Source: Macrococcus armenti
GTDB lineage: Bacteria > Bacillota > Bacilli > Staphylococcales > Staphylococcaceae
Direction: 5' to 3'
Assembly (NCBI RefSeq): GCF_020097135.1
Contig: NZ_CP083608.1
Location: 992,001-1,056,000, forward strand
Length of the DNA: 64,000 nt
Made by a program: the position numbers and the translations under genes. Of this stretch, positions 21,348-30,500 are shown piece by piece. The notes under the pieces were generated by a model that saw nothing but the letters and a program-made list of their open reading frames with translations, was not told where the DNA came from and ran no database searches. Positions within the stretch are counted from its first letter, which is position 1; each line of letters opens with the position of its first letter.

Positions 21348-22278
21348 AATTCCGTTAATTGTTATCGTTGGACCTACTGCTGTTGGTAAAACTGCATTAA
21401 GTATTGAAGTAGCAAAAGCTGTAAATGGTGAAATAATAAGTGGAGATGCTATTCAAGTATACAGAGGTATGGACATCGGTAGTGCAAAGATTAGCGAGGA
21501 AGAAATGGATGGTATTCCACACCATTTAATTGATATAAAGAATCCGGACGAAACGTATTCAGCAGCTGAATTTAAAGCACATGCAGAATATTTAATTGAA
21601 GATATTTATACCCGCGGCAAAATACCGATGATCGTTGGTGGTACAGGATTATATATTCAAAGTGTATTATATGAATATGAGTTTGTTGAAGAAGATAAAA
21701 ATAAAAAAGCAAAACTAATGGATCAATACGAACAATATGATAAAGATGCTTTATATGAAATATTGCTGAATAAAGATCCACTTGCAGCAGAGCAAATTCA
21801 TAAAAATAATCGTCAACGTGTATTACGTGCCATTACATATTTTGATATGCACGAAACATCTATAACGAACCAGAAAAAAAGTCAGACATTAAGTTCAAAG
21901 TATGATACATTAATTATAGGACTTAATATGCCGCGTCCTAAATTATATGATAGAATCAACCATCGTGTATTACTCATGATAGAACAAGGACTTGTTCAGG
22001 AAGTGAGTACATTGTTAAGTAAAGGCTATAGAGGGAAACAAAGCATGACTGCAATAGGATATAAAGAGATAATTCCTTATATAGATGGAGAAGTTTCATT
22101 GAATCAAGCGGTAGAAAGTTTGCAGCAAAATTCTAGGAATTTCGCAAAGCGTCAATTGACGTGGTTTAATAACCAGATGGCAATTGAATGGTTTGACACT
22201 TCTGAGTTAACGATTGGATCAATCGTTGAACAAATTACAACAAATATAAAGGGGAATTATAATGACGAATACAGCTAA
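21340..22278 (+). CDS. miaA: tRNA dimethylallyltransferase MiaA
   Basis: 312-residue enzyme adding a dimethylallyl group to A37 of tRNAs reading UNN codons, the substrate of MiaB at 9128. Visible motifs are the P-loop GPTAVGKTALS, ISGDAIQVYRGMDIGSAK, and the late TAIGYKE and KRQLTWF tRNA-contact motifs. The ATG overlaps the preceding hydrolase by 8 bases, and the 3' end contains the hfq start. Confidence 0.95.
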   Translation: MNKIPLIVIVGPTAVGKTALSIEVAKAVNGEIISGDAIQVYRGMDIGSAKISEEEMDGIPHHLIDIKNPDETYSAAEFKAHAEYLIEDIYTRGKIPMIVGGTGLYIQSVLYEYEFVEEDKNKKAKLMDQYEQYDKDALYEILLNKDPLAAEQIHKNNRQRVLRAITYFDMHETSITNQKKSQTLSSKYDTLIIGLNMPRPKLYDRINHRVLLMIEQGLVQEVSTLLSKGYRGKQSMTAIGYKEIIPYIDGEVSLNQAVESLQQNSRNFAKRQLTWFNNQMAIEWFDTSELTIGSIVEQITTNIKGNYNDEYS

Positions 22279-22459
22279 CCTGCAGGATACATTTTTAGAC
22301 AACTACAAAGAGAATCAGCAGGAAATAACAGTCTTTTTAACGAATGGGTTTCAGATGAAAGGGACTGTACTGGACTACGATAAGTACGTTATATTACTGA
22401 AAGTCGGAGACAAACAAAATTTAATTTACAAACATGCAATCAGTACATTTGTAGAATAA
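22262..22459 (+). CDS. hfq: RNA chaperone Hfq
   Basis: 65-residue Sm-like protein. Sm1 (ITVFLTNGFQMKGTVLDYDKY) and Sm2 (LIYKHAISTF) are intact with the KH dipeptide. It is short, with almost no C-terminal tail, as in Gram-positive Hfq. The ATG lies 17 bases inside the end of miaA with AAAGGGGA upstream, so translation is coupled. Confidence 0.93.
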   Translation: MTNTANLQDTFLDNYKENQQEITVFLTNGFQMKGTVLDYDKYVILLKVGDKQNLIYKHAISTFVE

Positions 22460-22474
22460 TATACTCAATAATAA

Positions 22475-22509
22475 AGAACAACTCCTAATCGGAATTGTTC
22501 TATTTTTTT
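22475..22509 (+). terminator. Terminator after miaA-hfq
   Basis: AGAACAA-ctcctaatcggaa-TTGTTCT followed by TATTTTTTT. It lies at the 3' end of the convergent peroxidase gene. Confidence 0.8.
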
Positions 22510-22981
22510 ACAAATATTTTTCGATATACTGTTTTAGTTGCTCTGGTGTTTTAGTTGGTGCGAAACGCTCAACAACGTTACCTTCACGATCGATTAAAAA
22601 TTTCGTGAAGTTCCATTTTATTTTATTTCCCATAAGACCTTTAGTCTCATCTTTCAAATACTTAAATAAAGGGTGTGCCTCATCACCGTTTACATTAATC
22701 TTTTCATGAATTGGAAATGTAACCCCATAGTTCAATCTGCAGTTTTGTTCAGCTTCTGCTCCGCTTCCGGGTTCCTGGCCACCGAACTGATTACAAGGGA
22801 ATCCAAGTACTGTGAATGATTGATCCTTATATTGCTGGAATAGTTTTTCCAGTCCATCAAACTGTTTTGTAAATCCACACTCACTTGCAGTATTAACGAT
22901 AAGTAGTACTTGTCCTTTATACTTTGATAAAGTATAATCCTCGTGATTGGCTTTCGTTACGGTAATATCATAAATCGACAT
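22508..22981 (-). CDS. bsaA: Glutathione peroxidase-family thiol peroxidase
   Basis: 157-residue thioredoxin-fold peroxidase. The peroxidatic cysteine is in [12 protein letters not shown] near residue 36 (Cys, not selenocysteine). The conserved Gln is in [13 protein letters not shown] and the Trp-Asn in [10 protein letters not shown]. GPx-type proteins in Firmicutes normally use thioredoxin or bacillithiol systems rather than glutathione. I chose ATG 22981, which has GAAAGGATG upstream; the in-frame TTG at 22999 lies before that ribosome site. The symbol follows the S. aureus homologue at the same place. Confidence 0.85.
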   Translation of the reverse strand: MSIYDITVTKANHEDYTLSKYKGQVLLIVNTASECGFTKQFDGLEKLFQQYKDQSFTVLGFPCNQFGGQEPGSGAEAEQNCRLNYGVTFPIHEKINVNGDEAHPLFKYLKDETKGLMGNKIKWNFTKFLIDREGNVVERFAPTKTPEQLKQYIEKYL

Positions 22982-23039
22982 AAATTCGCATCCTTTCAAA
23001 ATATGTTAAAATGAAGTATCAATCATTTGAGGTGGAACA

Positions 23040-24317
23040 TTGAAAGATACTAATATATCAATTGAACGTGCTCTTATTATAGCAGTTCATTTAAAAAAGG
23101 ACGACGAATTTAACTTTAATGAATCTGTAAATGAACTTAAGTCACTCTGTGAAACAGCTGGGCTTTATGTTACAGGTGAAATTATTCAGAATAAAGATAG
23201 AACGGACAACCAATATTACCTTGGTAAAGGTAAAGTTGAAGAAATTGTAGCATTGCGTGATCGTGAAGACGTGGAATTTGATATTGTAGTCGTCAACAGT
23301 GAATTAACGACAAGTCAGTCTAAACACTTGAATGAAGTGTTGGACTGTAAAATTATTGACCGTACACAGTTGATTCTTGATATTTTTGCGCAACGTGCAA
23401 AAAGCAGGGAAGGTAAACTGCAGGTGGAACTTGCGCAGTTGGAATATTTATTGCCAAGATTATCAGGCCACGGTTTAAGCTTATCCAGACTTGGTGGAGG
23501 TATCGGTACGCGTGGACCTGGTGAGACAAAGCTGGAAATGAATAGGCGTCATATTAGAAGTCGGATTCATGATATAAAAATACAGCTGGAAACGATTAAG
23601 CAGCATCGCAAGCGCTATAGAGAAAACCGAAAAAAAAGAAATGTATTTCAAGTTGCGCTCGTTGGATATACGAATGCCGGGAAATCTTCATGGTTTAATG
23701 CGCTCTCCGATAGTGAAACATATATGGAAGATTTATTATTTGCCACGCTTGATCCGAAAAGTAAAATTATGAAACTACACGAAGGCTATCCTGTATTACT
23801 GAGTGACACTGTTGGCTTTATTCAGCAGCTGCCAACACATTTAATCGAAGCTTTCAGTTCAACATTAGAAGAAGCAAAATATGCGGATATTTTAATTCAT
23901 GTCGTCGATAGAAGTCATCCAAACTATTTGAATCATATCGATACTGTTTTAAATTTATTGAAGGAACTTGATATGGAAAAGATTCCTATGCTCACATTAT
24001 TAAATAAAAAGGATAAGATCGATACTTTTGTTTCACCAACAGGGAATGATCAGCTCGTTGTGTCAGTTTATGATAATGAAGATCAGCACCATATTCATGA
24101 GCAGCTGATTAAGATGATGCAGCGATCAATGAAGCAATACGCAATTCAAATTCAAGATGATGCAGGGCAATGGATTGCATATTTAAAGGAAAATACATTA
24201 ACGACAGATGTTACCTATAATGAAATTACGAATTTGTACGAAGTATTAGGTTATGAACATGACCAGGAAGGTATTATCGATAAATTATTAAGAAATGAAC
24301 ATATAAAGAGGTTATAA
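23040..24317 (+). CDS. hflX: Ribosome-associated GTPase HflX
   Basis: 425-residue GTPase that splits stalled or hibernating ribosomes. An N-terminal glycine-rich domain (QYYLGKGKVEEI, GTRGPGETKLE) precedes the G domain, with G1 GYTNAGKSS near residue 212, G3 DTVGFI and G4 LLNKKD. The start is TTG with GAGGTGG 5 bases upstream. The order hflX, ynbB-like, glnR, glnA is conserved with Bacillus and Staphylococcus. Confidence 0.92.
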   Translation: MKDTNISIERALIIAVHLKKDDEFNFNESVNELKSLCETAGLYVTGEIIQNKDRTDNQYYLGKGKVEEIVALRDREDVEFDIVVVNSELTTSQSKHLNEVLDCKIIDRTQLILDIFAQRAKSREGKLQVELAQLEYLLPRLSGHGLSLSRLGGGIGTRGPGETKLEMNRRHIRSRIHDIKIQLETIKQHRKRYRENRKKRNVFQVALVGYTNAGKSSWFNALSDSETYMEDLLFATLDPKSKIMKLHEGYPVLLSDTVGFIQQLPTHLIEAFSSTLEEAKYADILIHVVDRSHPNYLNHIDTVLNLLKELDMEKIPMLTLLNKKDKIDTFVSPTGNDQLVVSVYDNEDQHHIHEQLIKMMQRSMKQYAIQIQDDAGQWIAYLKENTLTTDVTYNEITNLYEVLGYEHDQEGIIDKLLRNEHIKRL

Positions 24318-24322
24318 ATTAA

Positions 24323-25582
24323 ATGAATATTACTGAAAATAGACAATTACAGCAATTAATTGAACAAAATGAGATGAAAATTGAGCCTGTTTTTAAAAAA
24401 ATAGATCAAGTAGCATTATTCAATCAGAAGAAAGTACTTGATGCTTTTAATGAAATTAAAATAACCGATGCAGATTTAGGTGGGACGAATGGTTACGGTT
24501 ATGATGATAGTGGTCGCGATAATCTGGAAGCTGTTTATGCACAAGTCTTTAAAGCAGAAGATGCAATCGTAAGACCACAAGTAATCAGTGGCACGCATGC
24601 GATAACGCTTGCTTTAAGTGCAAATTTAAAGCATGGCGATGAATTGATCTACATTACAGGTAAACCGTATGACACGTTACTTGAAGTCGTTGGTGTCACA
24701 GGTAATGGTATTGGATCACTCATTGAAAACGGCGTGTCATATAAAGACATAGCGCTTCTTAATGATGAAATCGATATCGAGCGTGTACTTCAATCTATTA
24801 CAAAGAAAACGAAAGTTATCGGAATACAACGCTCAAAAGGGTACAGTTCACGTAAGTCGTTAACCGTAAATCAAATCGGTGAAGCAATTCAAGCGATAAA
24901 AGCAGTGCATCCGAATATTATTATATTTGTTGATAACTGCTACGGAGAATTTACTGAATATAGAGAACCGATTGAAGTCGGTGCAGACATTATAGCGGGA
25001 TCCCTTATTAAAAACCCAGGTGGTGGATTATGTAAGATTGGTGGTTATATTGCTGGACGTAAAGATTTAATTGAACGTGTCGGGTACCGATTAACTGCAC
25101 CCGGAATTGGTAAAGAAGCGGGTGCCTCACTTTACAGTCTGCACGAAATGTATCAAGGCTTTTTCTTAAGTCCGCACGTTGTCAGTCAGTCATTAAAAGG
25201 TGCAGTATTTACAAGTGCAATGTTACAGTCACTGAATATGAATACGACACCAAAGTGGGATGACGAAAGAACGGATTTAATACAATCTGTCATCTTTAAC
25301 GATAAAGAAAAGATGATCACATTTACACAGGCAATACAAATGGCATCTCCAATTAACTCTCAATATCTACCGATGCCAGCGTATATGCCGGGGTATACAG
25401 ATGATGTAATTATGGCAGCAGGTACATTTATTCAGGGTGCTTCTATAGAATTAACCGCGGATGGTCCGATACGTGCACCATATGAAGTATATGTGCAAGG
25501 TGGATTAACATATGAGCATGTTAAGCTTGCAATTATAAAAGCAATAGAAATATTAATTGAAAAGAACATAATATCATTATAA
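24323..25582 (+). CDS. PLP-dependent methionine gamma-lyase-like protein (YnbB family)
   Basis: 419-residue fold-type I pyridoxal-phosphate enzyme, once called aluminium resistance protein. The PLP lysine lies in GSLIKNPGGGLCKIGGYI near residue 235, and the cofactor contacts in ISGTHAITLAL and VDNCYGEF. The family is close to cystathionine/methionine lyases, but the physiological reaction is not settled. It starts 6 bases after hflX. Its terminator overlaps the glnR operator. Confidence 0.83.
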   Translation: MNITENRQLQQLIEQNEMKIEPVFKKIDQVALFNQKKVLDAFNEIKITDADLGGTNGYGYDDSGRDNLEAVYAQVFKAEDAIVRPQVISGTHAITLALSANLKHGDELIYITGKPYDTLLEVVGVTGNGIGSLIENGVSYKDIALLNDEIDIERVLQSITKKTKVIGIQRSKGYSSRKSLTVNQIGEAIQAIKAVHPNIIIFVDNCYGEFTEYREPIEVGADIIAGSLIKNPGGGLCKIGGYIAGRKDLIERVGYRLTAPGIGKEAGASLYSLHEMYQGFFLSPHVVSQSLKGAVFTSAMLQSLNMNTTPKWDDERTDLIQSVIFNDKEKMITFTQAIQMASPINSQYLPMPAYMPGYTDDVIMAAGTFIQGASIELTADGPIRAPYEVYVQGGLTYEHVKLAIIKAIEILIEKNIISL

Positions 25583-25585
25583 AAT

Positions 25586-25622
25586 AATCCATGTAAGGTT
25601 TCCTTACATGGATTTGTTTTTT
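25586..25622 (+). terminator. Terminator after the ynbB homologue, overlapping the GlnR operator
   Basis: AATCCATGTAAGG-ttt-CCTTACATGGATT with a T-rich tail at 25612-25622. The same bases contain the GlnR recognition palindrome. Confidence 0.85.
25592..25608 (+). promoter_or_regulatory. GlnR/TnrA-type operator upstream of glnR
   Basis: TGTAAGGTTTCCTTACA fits the GlnR/TnrA consensus TGTNA-N7-TNACA exactly. It lies just upstream of a plausible promoter, TTGTTT (25614-25619), 17 bases, TAAATT (25637-25642), the last with an extended TG. It would carry nitrogen feedback control of glnRA. Confidence 0.82.
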
Positions 25623-25670
25623 GAAAAAAAGTATGTTAAATTACAAATATGTTCGAGAGGGAGTTATTAA

Positions 25671-26024
25671 ATGAGTGATTCAATAAGAAGGAATATGGCA
25701 GTTTTTCCTATGAGTGTCGTCATGAAATTAACGGAATTAAGCGCCAGACAAATCCGATATTATGAGTCGCAATCATTAATTTCACCTGAGAGAACGCGTG
25801 GGAATCAAAGATTATTTTCGATGAATGATCTGGATTTATTACTTGATATTAAATTGCTTTTAGAAAAAGGATTTAACATGAAGCGAATCAAATCCATCAT
25901 AGCTGAAGAAAAATCACAACAACCTACATTTGAGATTAAAGAATCTCTGGATTACGAAGTTACAAAGTTAGACCGTAGTACAGTACCGATTAACCGCGGT
26001 GATTTATCAAGATTTTTCAACTAA
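25671..26024 (+). CDS. glnR: Nitrogen repressor GlnR
   Basis: 117-residue MerR-family repressor of glutamine synthetase and ammonium genes. The winged helix reads [19 protein letters not shown] near residues 15-35, and the wing contains [15 protein letters not shown]. The short C-terminal tail senses feedback-inhibited GlnA in this family. AGAGGGAG precedes the ATG. glnA follows after 16 bases. Confidence 0.95.
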   Translation: MSDSIRRNMAVFPMSVVMKLTELSARQIRYYESQSLISPERTRGNQRLFSMNDLDLLLDIKLLLEKGFNMKRIKSIIAEEKSQQPTFEIKESLDYEVTKLDRSTVPINRGDLSRFFN

Positions 26025-26040
26025 AAAACTGGAGGCTATT

Positions 26041-27378
26041 ATGGCTAAATTTACAAGAGAAGACATTATCAAATTAGCAGAGGAATCAAACGTACGTTAT
26101 TTAAGATTACAATTTTCGGATATTTTAGGAACGATTAAAAACGTTGAAGTACCGATTAGTCAGTTAGAAAAAGTTCTAGATAATGAAATGATGTTTGATG
26201 GTTCATCAATCGAAGGATTTGTGCGTATCGAAGAGTCAGATATGAAATTACATCCAGACTTAGACACTTGGGTTATTTTCCCATGGACATCAGACAAAGG
26301 TAAAGTTGCACGCTTAATCTGTGACGTATATAAACCAGATGGCAAACCGTTCGCTGGAGATCCACGTAGCAACTTAAAACGTGTTTTAAAAGAAATGGAA
26401 TCGCTAGGATTTACTGACTTTAACTTAGGACCAGAGCCTGAATTTTTCTTATTCAAATTAGATGAAAAAGGTGAGCCGACACTTGAATTAAATGATAATG
26501 GTGGATACTTCGATTTAGCGCCAACTGACTTAGGTGAAAACTGCCGTCGTGACATCGTATTAGAACTTGAAGATATGGGATTTGATATCGAAGCGAGTCA
26601 CCACGAAGTAGCGCCAGGTCAACATGAAATTGACTTTAAATATGCAGATGCAATTACAGCATGTGATAACATTCAAACATTCAAATTAGTCGTTAAAACA
26701 ATTGCACGTAAACATAATTTACATGCAACATTTATGCCAAAGCCATTATATGGTGTAAGTGGTTCAGGTATGCACTTTAACGTTTCTTTATTCAAAGGAC
26801 CAAAAGAAAATGCTTTCTTTGATCCAAACGGTGAAATGCAGTTATCTGACGATGCACGTCACTTCATCGCAGGTGTGTTAAAGCATGCGAGAGGATTTAC
26901 TGCAGTATGTAATCCACTTGTTAACTCTTACAAACGTTTAGTTCCTGGATACGAGGCACCTGTTTATATCGCTTGGAGCGGTCAAAACCGTTCACCATTA
27001 ATTCGTATACCATCTTCACGTGGATTATCTACGCGTGTAGAAGTACGATCAGTTGATCCATCTGCTAACCCATATATGGCATTAGCAACAATTCTTCAAG
27101 CAGGGTTAGATGGAATTAAAAATAAATTAGCTTGTCCGGCACCAGTTGATCAAAATATTTATGAAATGAACCGTGAAGAACGTGAAGCAGTTGGTATCGA
27201 AGATTTACCATCAACACTTTACACTGCAATCAAGTCGATGAAAGAAGACGACATGATGAAAGAAGCATTAGGTGAACATATTTACCGTGCATTTATCCAT
27301 TCTAAATCTATCGAATGGGATATGTATAGAATGCAGGTAAGTGAGTGGGAGCGCGACCAGTACATGAAGCAGTATTAA
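26041..27378 (+). CDS. glnA: Glutamine synthetase type I
   Basis: 445-residue Firmicutes-type GSI-alpha, making glutamine from glutamate, ammonia and ATP. Visible motifs are FDGSSIEGF near residue 60, GPEPEFFLF, the ATP site [14 protein letters not shown] and NRSPLIRIP. It lacks the adenylylation insert seen in proteobacterial enzymes, consistent with GlnR feedback control. ATG 26041 follows CTGGAGG; the in-frame codon at 25999 lies inside glnR and is rejected. Confidence 0.96.
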   Translation: MAKFTREDIIKLAEESNVRYLRLQFSDILGTIKNVEVPISQLEKVLDNEMMFDGSSIEGFVRIEESDMKLHPDLDTWVIFPWTSDKGKVARLICDVYKPDGKPFAGDPRSNLKRVLKEMESLGFTDFNLGPEPEFFLFKLDEKGEPTLELNDNGGYFDLAPTDLGENCRRDIVLELEDMGFDIEASHHEVAPGQHEIDFKYADAITACDNIQTFKLVVKTIARKHNLHATFMPKPLYGVSGSGMHFNVSLFKGPKENAFFDPNGEMQLSDDARHFIAGVLKHARGFTAVCNPLVNSYKRLVPGYEAPVYIAWSGQNRSPLIRIPSSRGLSTRVEVRSVDPSANPYMALATILQAGLDGIKNKLACPAPVDQNIYEMNREEREAVGIEDLPSTLYTAIKSMKEDDMMKEALGEHIYRAFIHSKSIEWDMYRMQVSEWERDQYMKQY

Positions 27379-27383
27379 TAGAT

Positions 27384-27422
27384 GAAACCCTTTAACCATT
27401 ACGGTTAGAGGGTTTTATTTTG
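27384..27422 (+). terminator. Terminator of glnRA
   Basis: AAACCCTtTAACC-attac-GGTTAgAGGGTTT followed by a T-rich tract. Confidence 0.82.
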
Positions 27423-27532
27423 TTTTGACTATTATTTATTAACAGTATACAAATTTATTTAAAATTATTATAATGATTTTTAAGAAAATTTTAAAAATAT
27501 AATTTATTAACAAAGTTTTAATTGTTTAAATT

Positions 27533-27548
27533 GTTAAAATGTTTTAAC
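27533..27548. repeat. Palindrome in an AT-rich intergenic stretch
   Basis: GTTAAAATGTTTTAAC is a near-perfect 16-base palindrome (GTTAAAA, TG, TTTTAAC). The surrounding 27423-27600 is almost pure A/T with repeated TTTAA and TTAAA steps and no gene. It could be an operator or curved upstream DNA for the short ORF at 27614. Confidence 0.4.
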
Positions 27549-27613
27549 ATAATAATATAAAGATATATGTATTAATGTATTTTTAAGTTTATTTGAAGTG
27601 GTGGAATTTTTTT

Positions 27614-27772
27614 ATGGAAATAACAAAGTTGATTGAAAAATATCAAAAACAACAAAAGTTATTAGAGTCACTTATTAATCAGAATGATATACATCAAAAC
27701 TCAATTTTACTTTCGAAAATCGATGTTTATGAAGAAGTCATTAAAGATCTGCAGAATTTAAAAAAAGACTGA
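27614..27772 (+). CDS. Hypothetical short protein (52 aa)
   Basis: ATG start with GTGGTGG 9 bases upstream; stop TGA at 27770. The product is hydrophilic and predicted to be a single long helix or coiled coil (KLIEKYQKQQKLLESLINQN near residues 5-24; later DVYEEVIKDLQNLKKD), with no membrane segment. Codon use matches neighbouring genes. I do not recognise a family. It stands alone between glnA and the DUF2332 gene. Confidence 0.55.
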   Translation: MEITKLIEKYQKQQKLLESLINQNDIHQNSILLSKIDVYEEVIKDLQNLKKD

Positions 27773-27787
27773 ATGAATATATTTTGT

Positions 27788-27817
27788 TTGTAATTCTAAC
27801 GCACTAAGATATATAAT
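27788..27817 (+). promoter_or_regulatory. Promoter of the DUF2332 gene
   Basis: TTGTAA (27788-27793), 18-base spacer, TATAAT (27812-27817). Flanking CTAAC at 27796 and GTTAG at 27829 form an inverted repeat around the -10 that could be an operator. Confidence 0.55.
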
Positions 27818-27849
27818 TGTTAGGATAAAAACAAAATGGAGGCAGAACA

Positions 27850-28884
27850 ATGCCTGAAAAATTAAAAAAGCAATTTATTGCATATCGGAATATTGTAAAG
27901 TCTGATAGCCCACTTTATCATTTCATTTCAAATGAATTAATTAATGATGAAGTATTCTTACTGCGTCTAAAACCTTATGTTTCTGATGTTGGTTTTATAC
28001 CAATGTTTTTTGCAGCAACGCTTAAATGTTTATATGAAAATGATAATGCATTAAGAAAATACTATTTAAATTTCACAGAGCATCCTAAAGCGCCGAGTGA
28101 TAAGTTACTTATATTATTTAAAGTATTTGTTTATGAACATTTTGATTCTATTATGCTCGATGTTAGGCGATTTGATTTAAAGAAAAATATTGTTGAGCGC
28201 TCGTCAGTACTTGTACCTATTTTTACTGAAATTATTAAATCGAGTGGGAAAACTAATTTTAATGTGATTGAGCTTGGTACAAGAGCCGGGCTTCTATTAA
28301 ATTATGATTGGTACGGCTATACTTTTAATAAATCAATAAGAGTAGGAGATCCTGATACATTTAATATTAAAGTGCATATCGATCATTATGATGATTTATC
28401 TTCATTAGAACCGATTGTACATCCCATCAGAAAAATTGGTATAACGCGTAATAAAATGGATATTACTGTTGATGAGGAACATTACTGGCTTCTGAGTCTA
28501 TATTATCCGGAAGAACAGAAAAGACGAAAATATTATAATAAAGCGAGGAAAGTATTTCTCGAACATCCTGTAGAAATTTTTGAAGGGGATGAAATTTCGT
28601 TGCTAAAGGAACATATAGCACAATTGCCTGATGATGAACCAATAATTATTTTCCATATGCATGTTACGAAGCACTGGTCGGATGAGAAGAAACAGTCATT
28701 GCTATCATTAATACAGCAATATGCAATAGATAAAGAAATATATCACGTTCATCATCAAATATTTAATTCTGATATATACCTTGATTCATTTATTGATGGA
28801 CAATTGAGGCGTGAGAAACTTGCTCACTTTAATTTAAACCAGTTAAAGATTGACTGGTTATATAATCAACCTATTGTCTTTTAA
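27850..28884 (+). CDS. DUF2332 family protein
   Basis: 344-residue soluble protein with the DUF2332 layout: N-terminal SPLYHFISNELINDEVFLLRL, a central NVIELGTRAGLLLNYDWYGY near residue 137 that resembles a nucleotide- or SAM-binding turn, then GITRNKMDITVDEEHYWLLSLYYPEEQKRR and an IIIFHMHV strand near 265. The enzymatic role of the family is unknown; the ELGxxAGL strand-turn suggests a methyltransferase-like Rossmann core, by inference. GGAGG lies 8 bases upstream of the ATG. It is a single gene with its own promoter and terminator. Confidence 0.72.
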   Translation: MPEKLKKQFIAYRNIVKSDSPLYHFISNELINDEVFLLRLKPYVSDVGFIPMFFAATLKCLYENDNALRKYYLNFTEHPKAPSDKLLILFKVFVYEHFDSIMLDVRRFDLKKNIVERSSVLVPIFTEIIKSSGKTNFNVIELGTRAGLLLNYDWYGYTFNKSIRVGDPDTFNIKVHIDHYDDLSSLEPIVHPIRKIGITRNKMDITVDEEHYWLLSLYYPEEQKRRKYYNKARKVFLEHPVEIFEGDEISLLKEHIAQLPDDEPIIIFHMHVTKHWSDEKKQSLLSLIQQYAIDKEIYHVHHQIFNSDIYLDSFIDGQLRREKLAHFNLNQLKIDWLYNQPIVF

Positions 28885-28901
28885 CTCTAATCGTTAAACA
28901 T

Positions 28902-28949
28902 AATAATCCGGAAGATCCAGAATTTTAATTCTGAAACTTCCGGATTATT
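28902..28949. terminator. Bidirectional terminator between the DUF2332 gene and aspartokinase
   Basis: AATAATCCGGAAG (28902-28914) pairs with CTTCCGGATTATT (28937-28949), with an inner AGAATT/AATTCT helix. It lies between convergent genes. Confidence 0.82.
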
Positions 28950-30308
28950 TTATTGCTCATTATCTGTATTAAAATATGCTTTGTATACTGCACGAGTCGC
29001 TTTATCCGCATCATTTTCCTCGATACCAAACATCATACTTATTTCTGAGGAACCTTGATTTATCATTTTTAAATTTATATTTTCATTTTGAAATGCTTCA
29101 GTTGCTTTATTCGCTGTCCCAACTAATGTTTTCATACCGAGACCTACAATCATAAGTACAGCAATATTTTTTTCGATGGATAATGCATCGACGTGAAGCT
29201 CCTGAATTATTCTGTTTTTCAGTACTTCTTCCTTATTATGGAGCTGATGTGCTCGTAATATAACGCTAATATCATCTATTCCAGAAGGCATGTGTTCATA
29301 TGAAATATTAAGATCTTCTAAAATAGAGAGTAAACGCCTTGTAAATCCAATCTCTCTATTCATTAAATATTTCTTCATATTTATACTCACAAACCCTTTA
29401 TCACAACTTACGCCTACAACACCAGTTGAAGTTCTCGTTGTCGTTATTAAAGTGCCCGGATGATCTGGTTCGTTTGTATTTTTAATGTTTACTGGAATAT
29501 TAGAACGATAAACGGGTAATAATGCTTCATCATGAAAAACATTAAATCCGGCATACGATAGTTCACGCATCTCTTCATATGTTAATTGTAATATCGATGC
29601 CGGATTGTTCACGACATTTGGATTTGCTGAGAAGATACCGGATACATCTGTAAAGTTTTCATAAACACTACAATTCATACTACTTGCGATAATAGCGCCA
29701 GTAATATCACTGCCACCACGTGAAAATGTATTAACATCTCCACTTTTGTTAATGCCGAAGAATCCGGGAATTATAACTTTACCTTCAATATGATTTAAAT
29801 TCTTATTGATAAGTTCATAGCTTTCGTTCAGCACTATCGCATTACCTGGTTCGTCTGAAACAAATAATCCAATTTCTCCAGGTGATAAATAAGTCGTTTT
29901 AATGCCTTGTTCATTATTATAATTTGCAATTAATTGTGCATTAAAATCTTCTCCACAACTTTTTAGTGCATCAGTAAGTCGATTGGGATTATTTTTGTAA
30001 TGGTTAATATATTCGTGTATTACATCATTAAAATGTGAGATTAATGAATGGTTAACTTCAAGTCCATTTTCGATATGTTTATATCTATTTAAAATTTGTT
30101 CAATAATTTCATCATAATTACTTCCCTCTAATATTGCTTCAACTAAAGCAATGAACATATCCGTCACTTTAACATCTTCTTTAAACCTTTTACCAGGTGC
30201 AGATACGATGATATATTTTCGTTCTGAATCATTATTGATTATGTTTAATATCTTTCTGATTTGATGCTCGTCTGCAACACTTGATCCTCCAAATTTACAA
30301 ACTTTCAT
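28950..30308 (-). CDS. Aspartate kinase
   Basis: 452-residue aspartokinase, the first step of the aspartate family (Lys, Thr, Met, diaminopimelate). The kinase core has KFGGSSVAD at the start, SRGGSDITGAIIA near residue 200 and NVFHDEALLPVY. Two C-terminal ACT domains (about 310-450) suggest feedback inhibition. It is divergent from hom-thrC-thrB, so it may be the threonine-sensitive isozyme; that is inference. I use ATG 30308, with GAGTGG upstream, over the GTG at 30317 that overlaps the ribosome site. Confidence 0.87.
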   Translation of the reverse strand: MKVCKFGGSSVADEHQIRKILNIINNDSERKYIIVSAPGKRFKEDVKVTDMFIALVEAILEGSNYDEIIEQILNRYKHIENGLEVNHSLISHFNDVIHEYINHYKNNPNRLTDALKSCGEDFNAQLIANYNNEQGIKTTYLSPGEIGLFVSDEPGNAIVLNESYELINKNLNHIEGKVIIPGFFGINKSGDVNTFSRGGSDITGAIIASSMNCSVYENFTDVSGIFSANPNVVNNPASILQLTYEEMRELSYAGFNVFHDEALLPVYRSNIPVNIKNTNEPDHPGTLITTTRTSTGVVGVSCDKGFVSINMKKYLMNREIGFTRRLLSILEDLNISYEHMPSGIDDISVILRAHQLHNKEEVLKNRIIQELHVDALSIEKNIAVLMIVGLGMKTLVGTANKATEAFQNENINLKMINQGSSEISMMFGIEENDADKATRAVYKAYFNTDNEQ

Positions 30309-30463
30309 AATATCCACTCATTTCTCTTTGTTTATCGTTAAATTATCTATAAAATGTAATAAGAAACTAATGATTTAAAATTTAAATAAAATTATTTCTT
30401 AACTGCTTTACATTGTCGATGTATTAGTTATACTATATTTATAAATCTATTTCAAGAATACAA

Positions 30464-30484
30464 GTGTATTTTTGAAAAATACAC
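30464..30484. promoter_or_regulatory. Hairpin just upstream of the hom ribosome-binding site
   Basis: GTGTATTTTT-g-AAAAATACAC is a 21-base inverted repeat ending 3 bases before AGGAGTG. It sits in the leader or operator region of the divergent aspartokinase/hom pair and has no T-run terminator behind it. An operator or translational control element is possible. Confidence 0.5.
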
Positions 30485-30500
30485 ATCAGGAGTGAATCGA

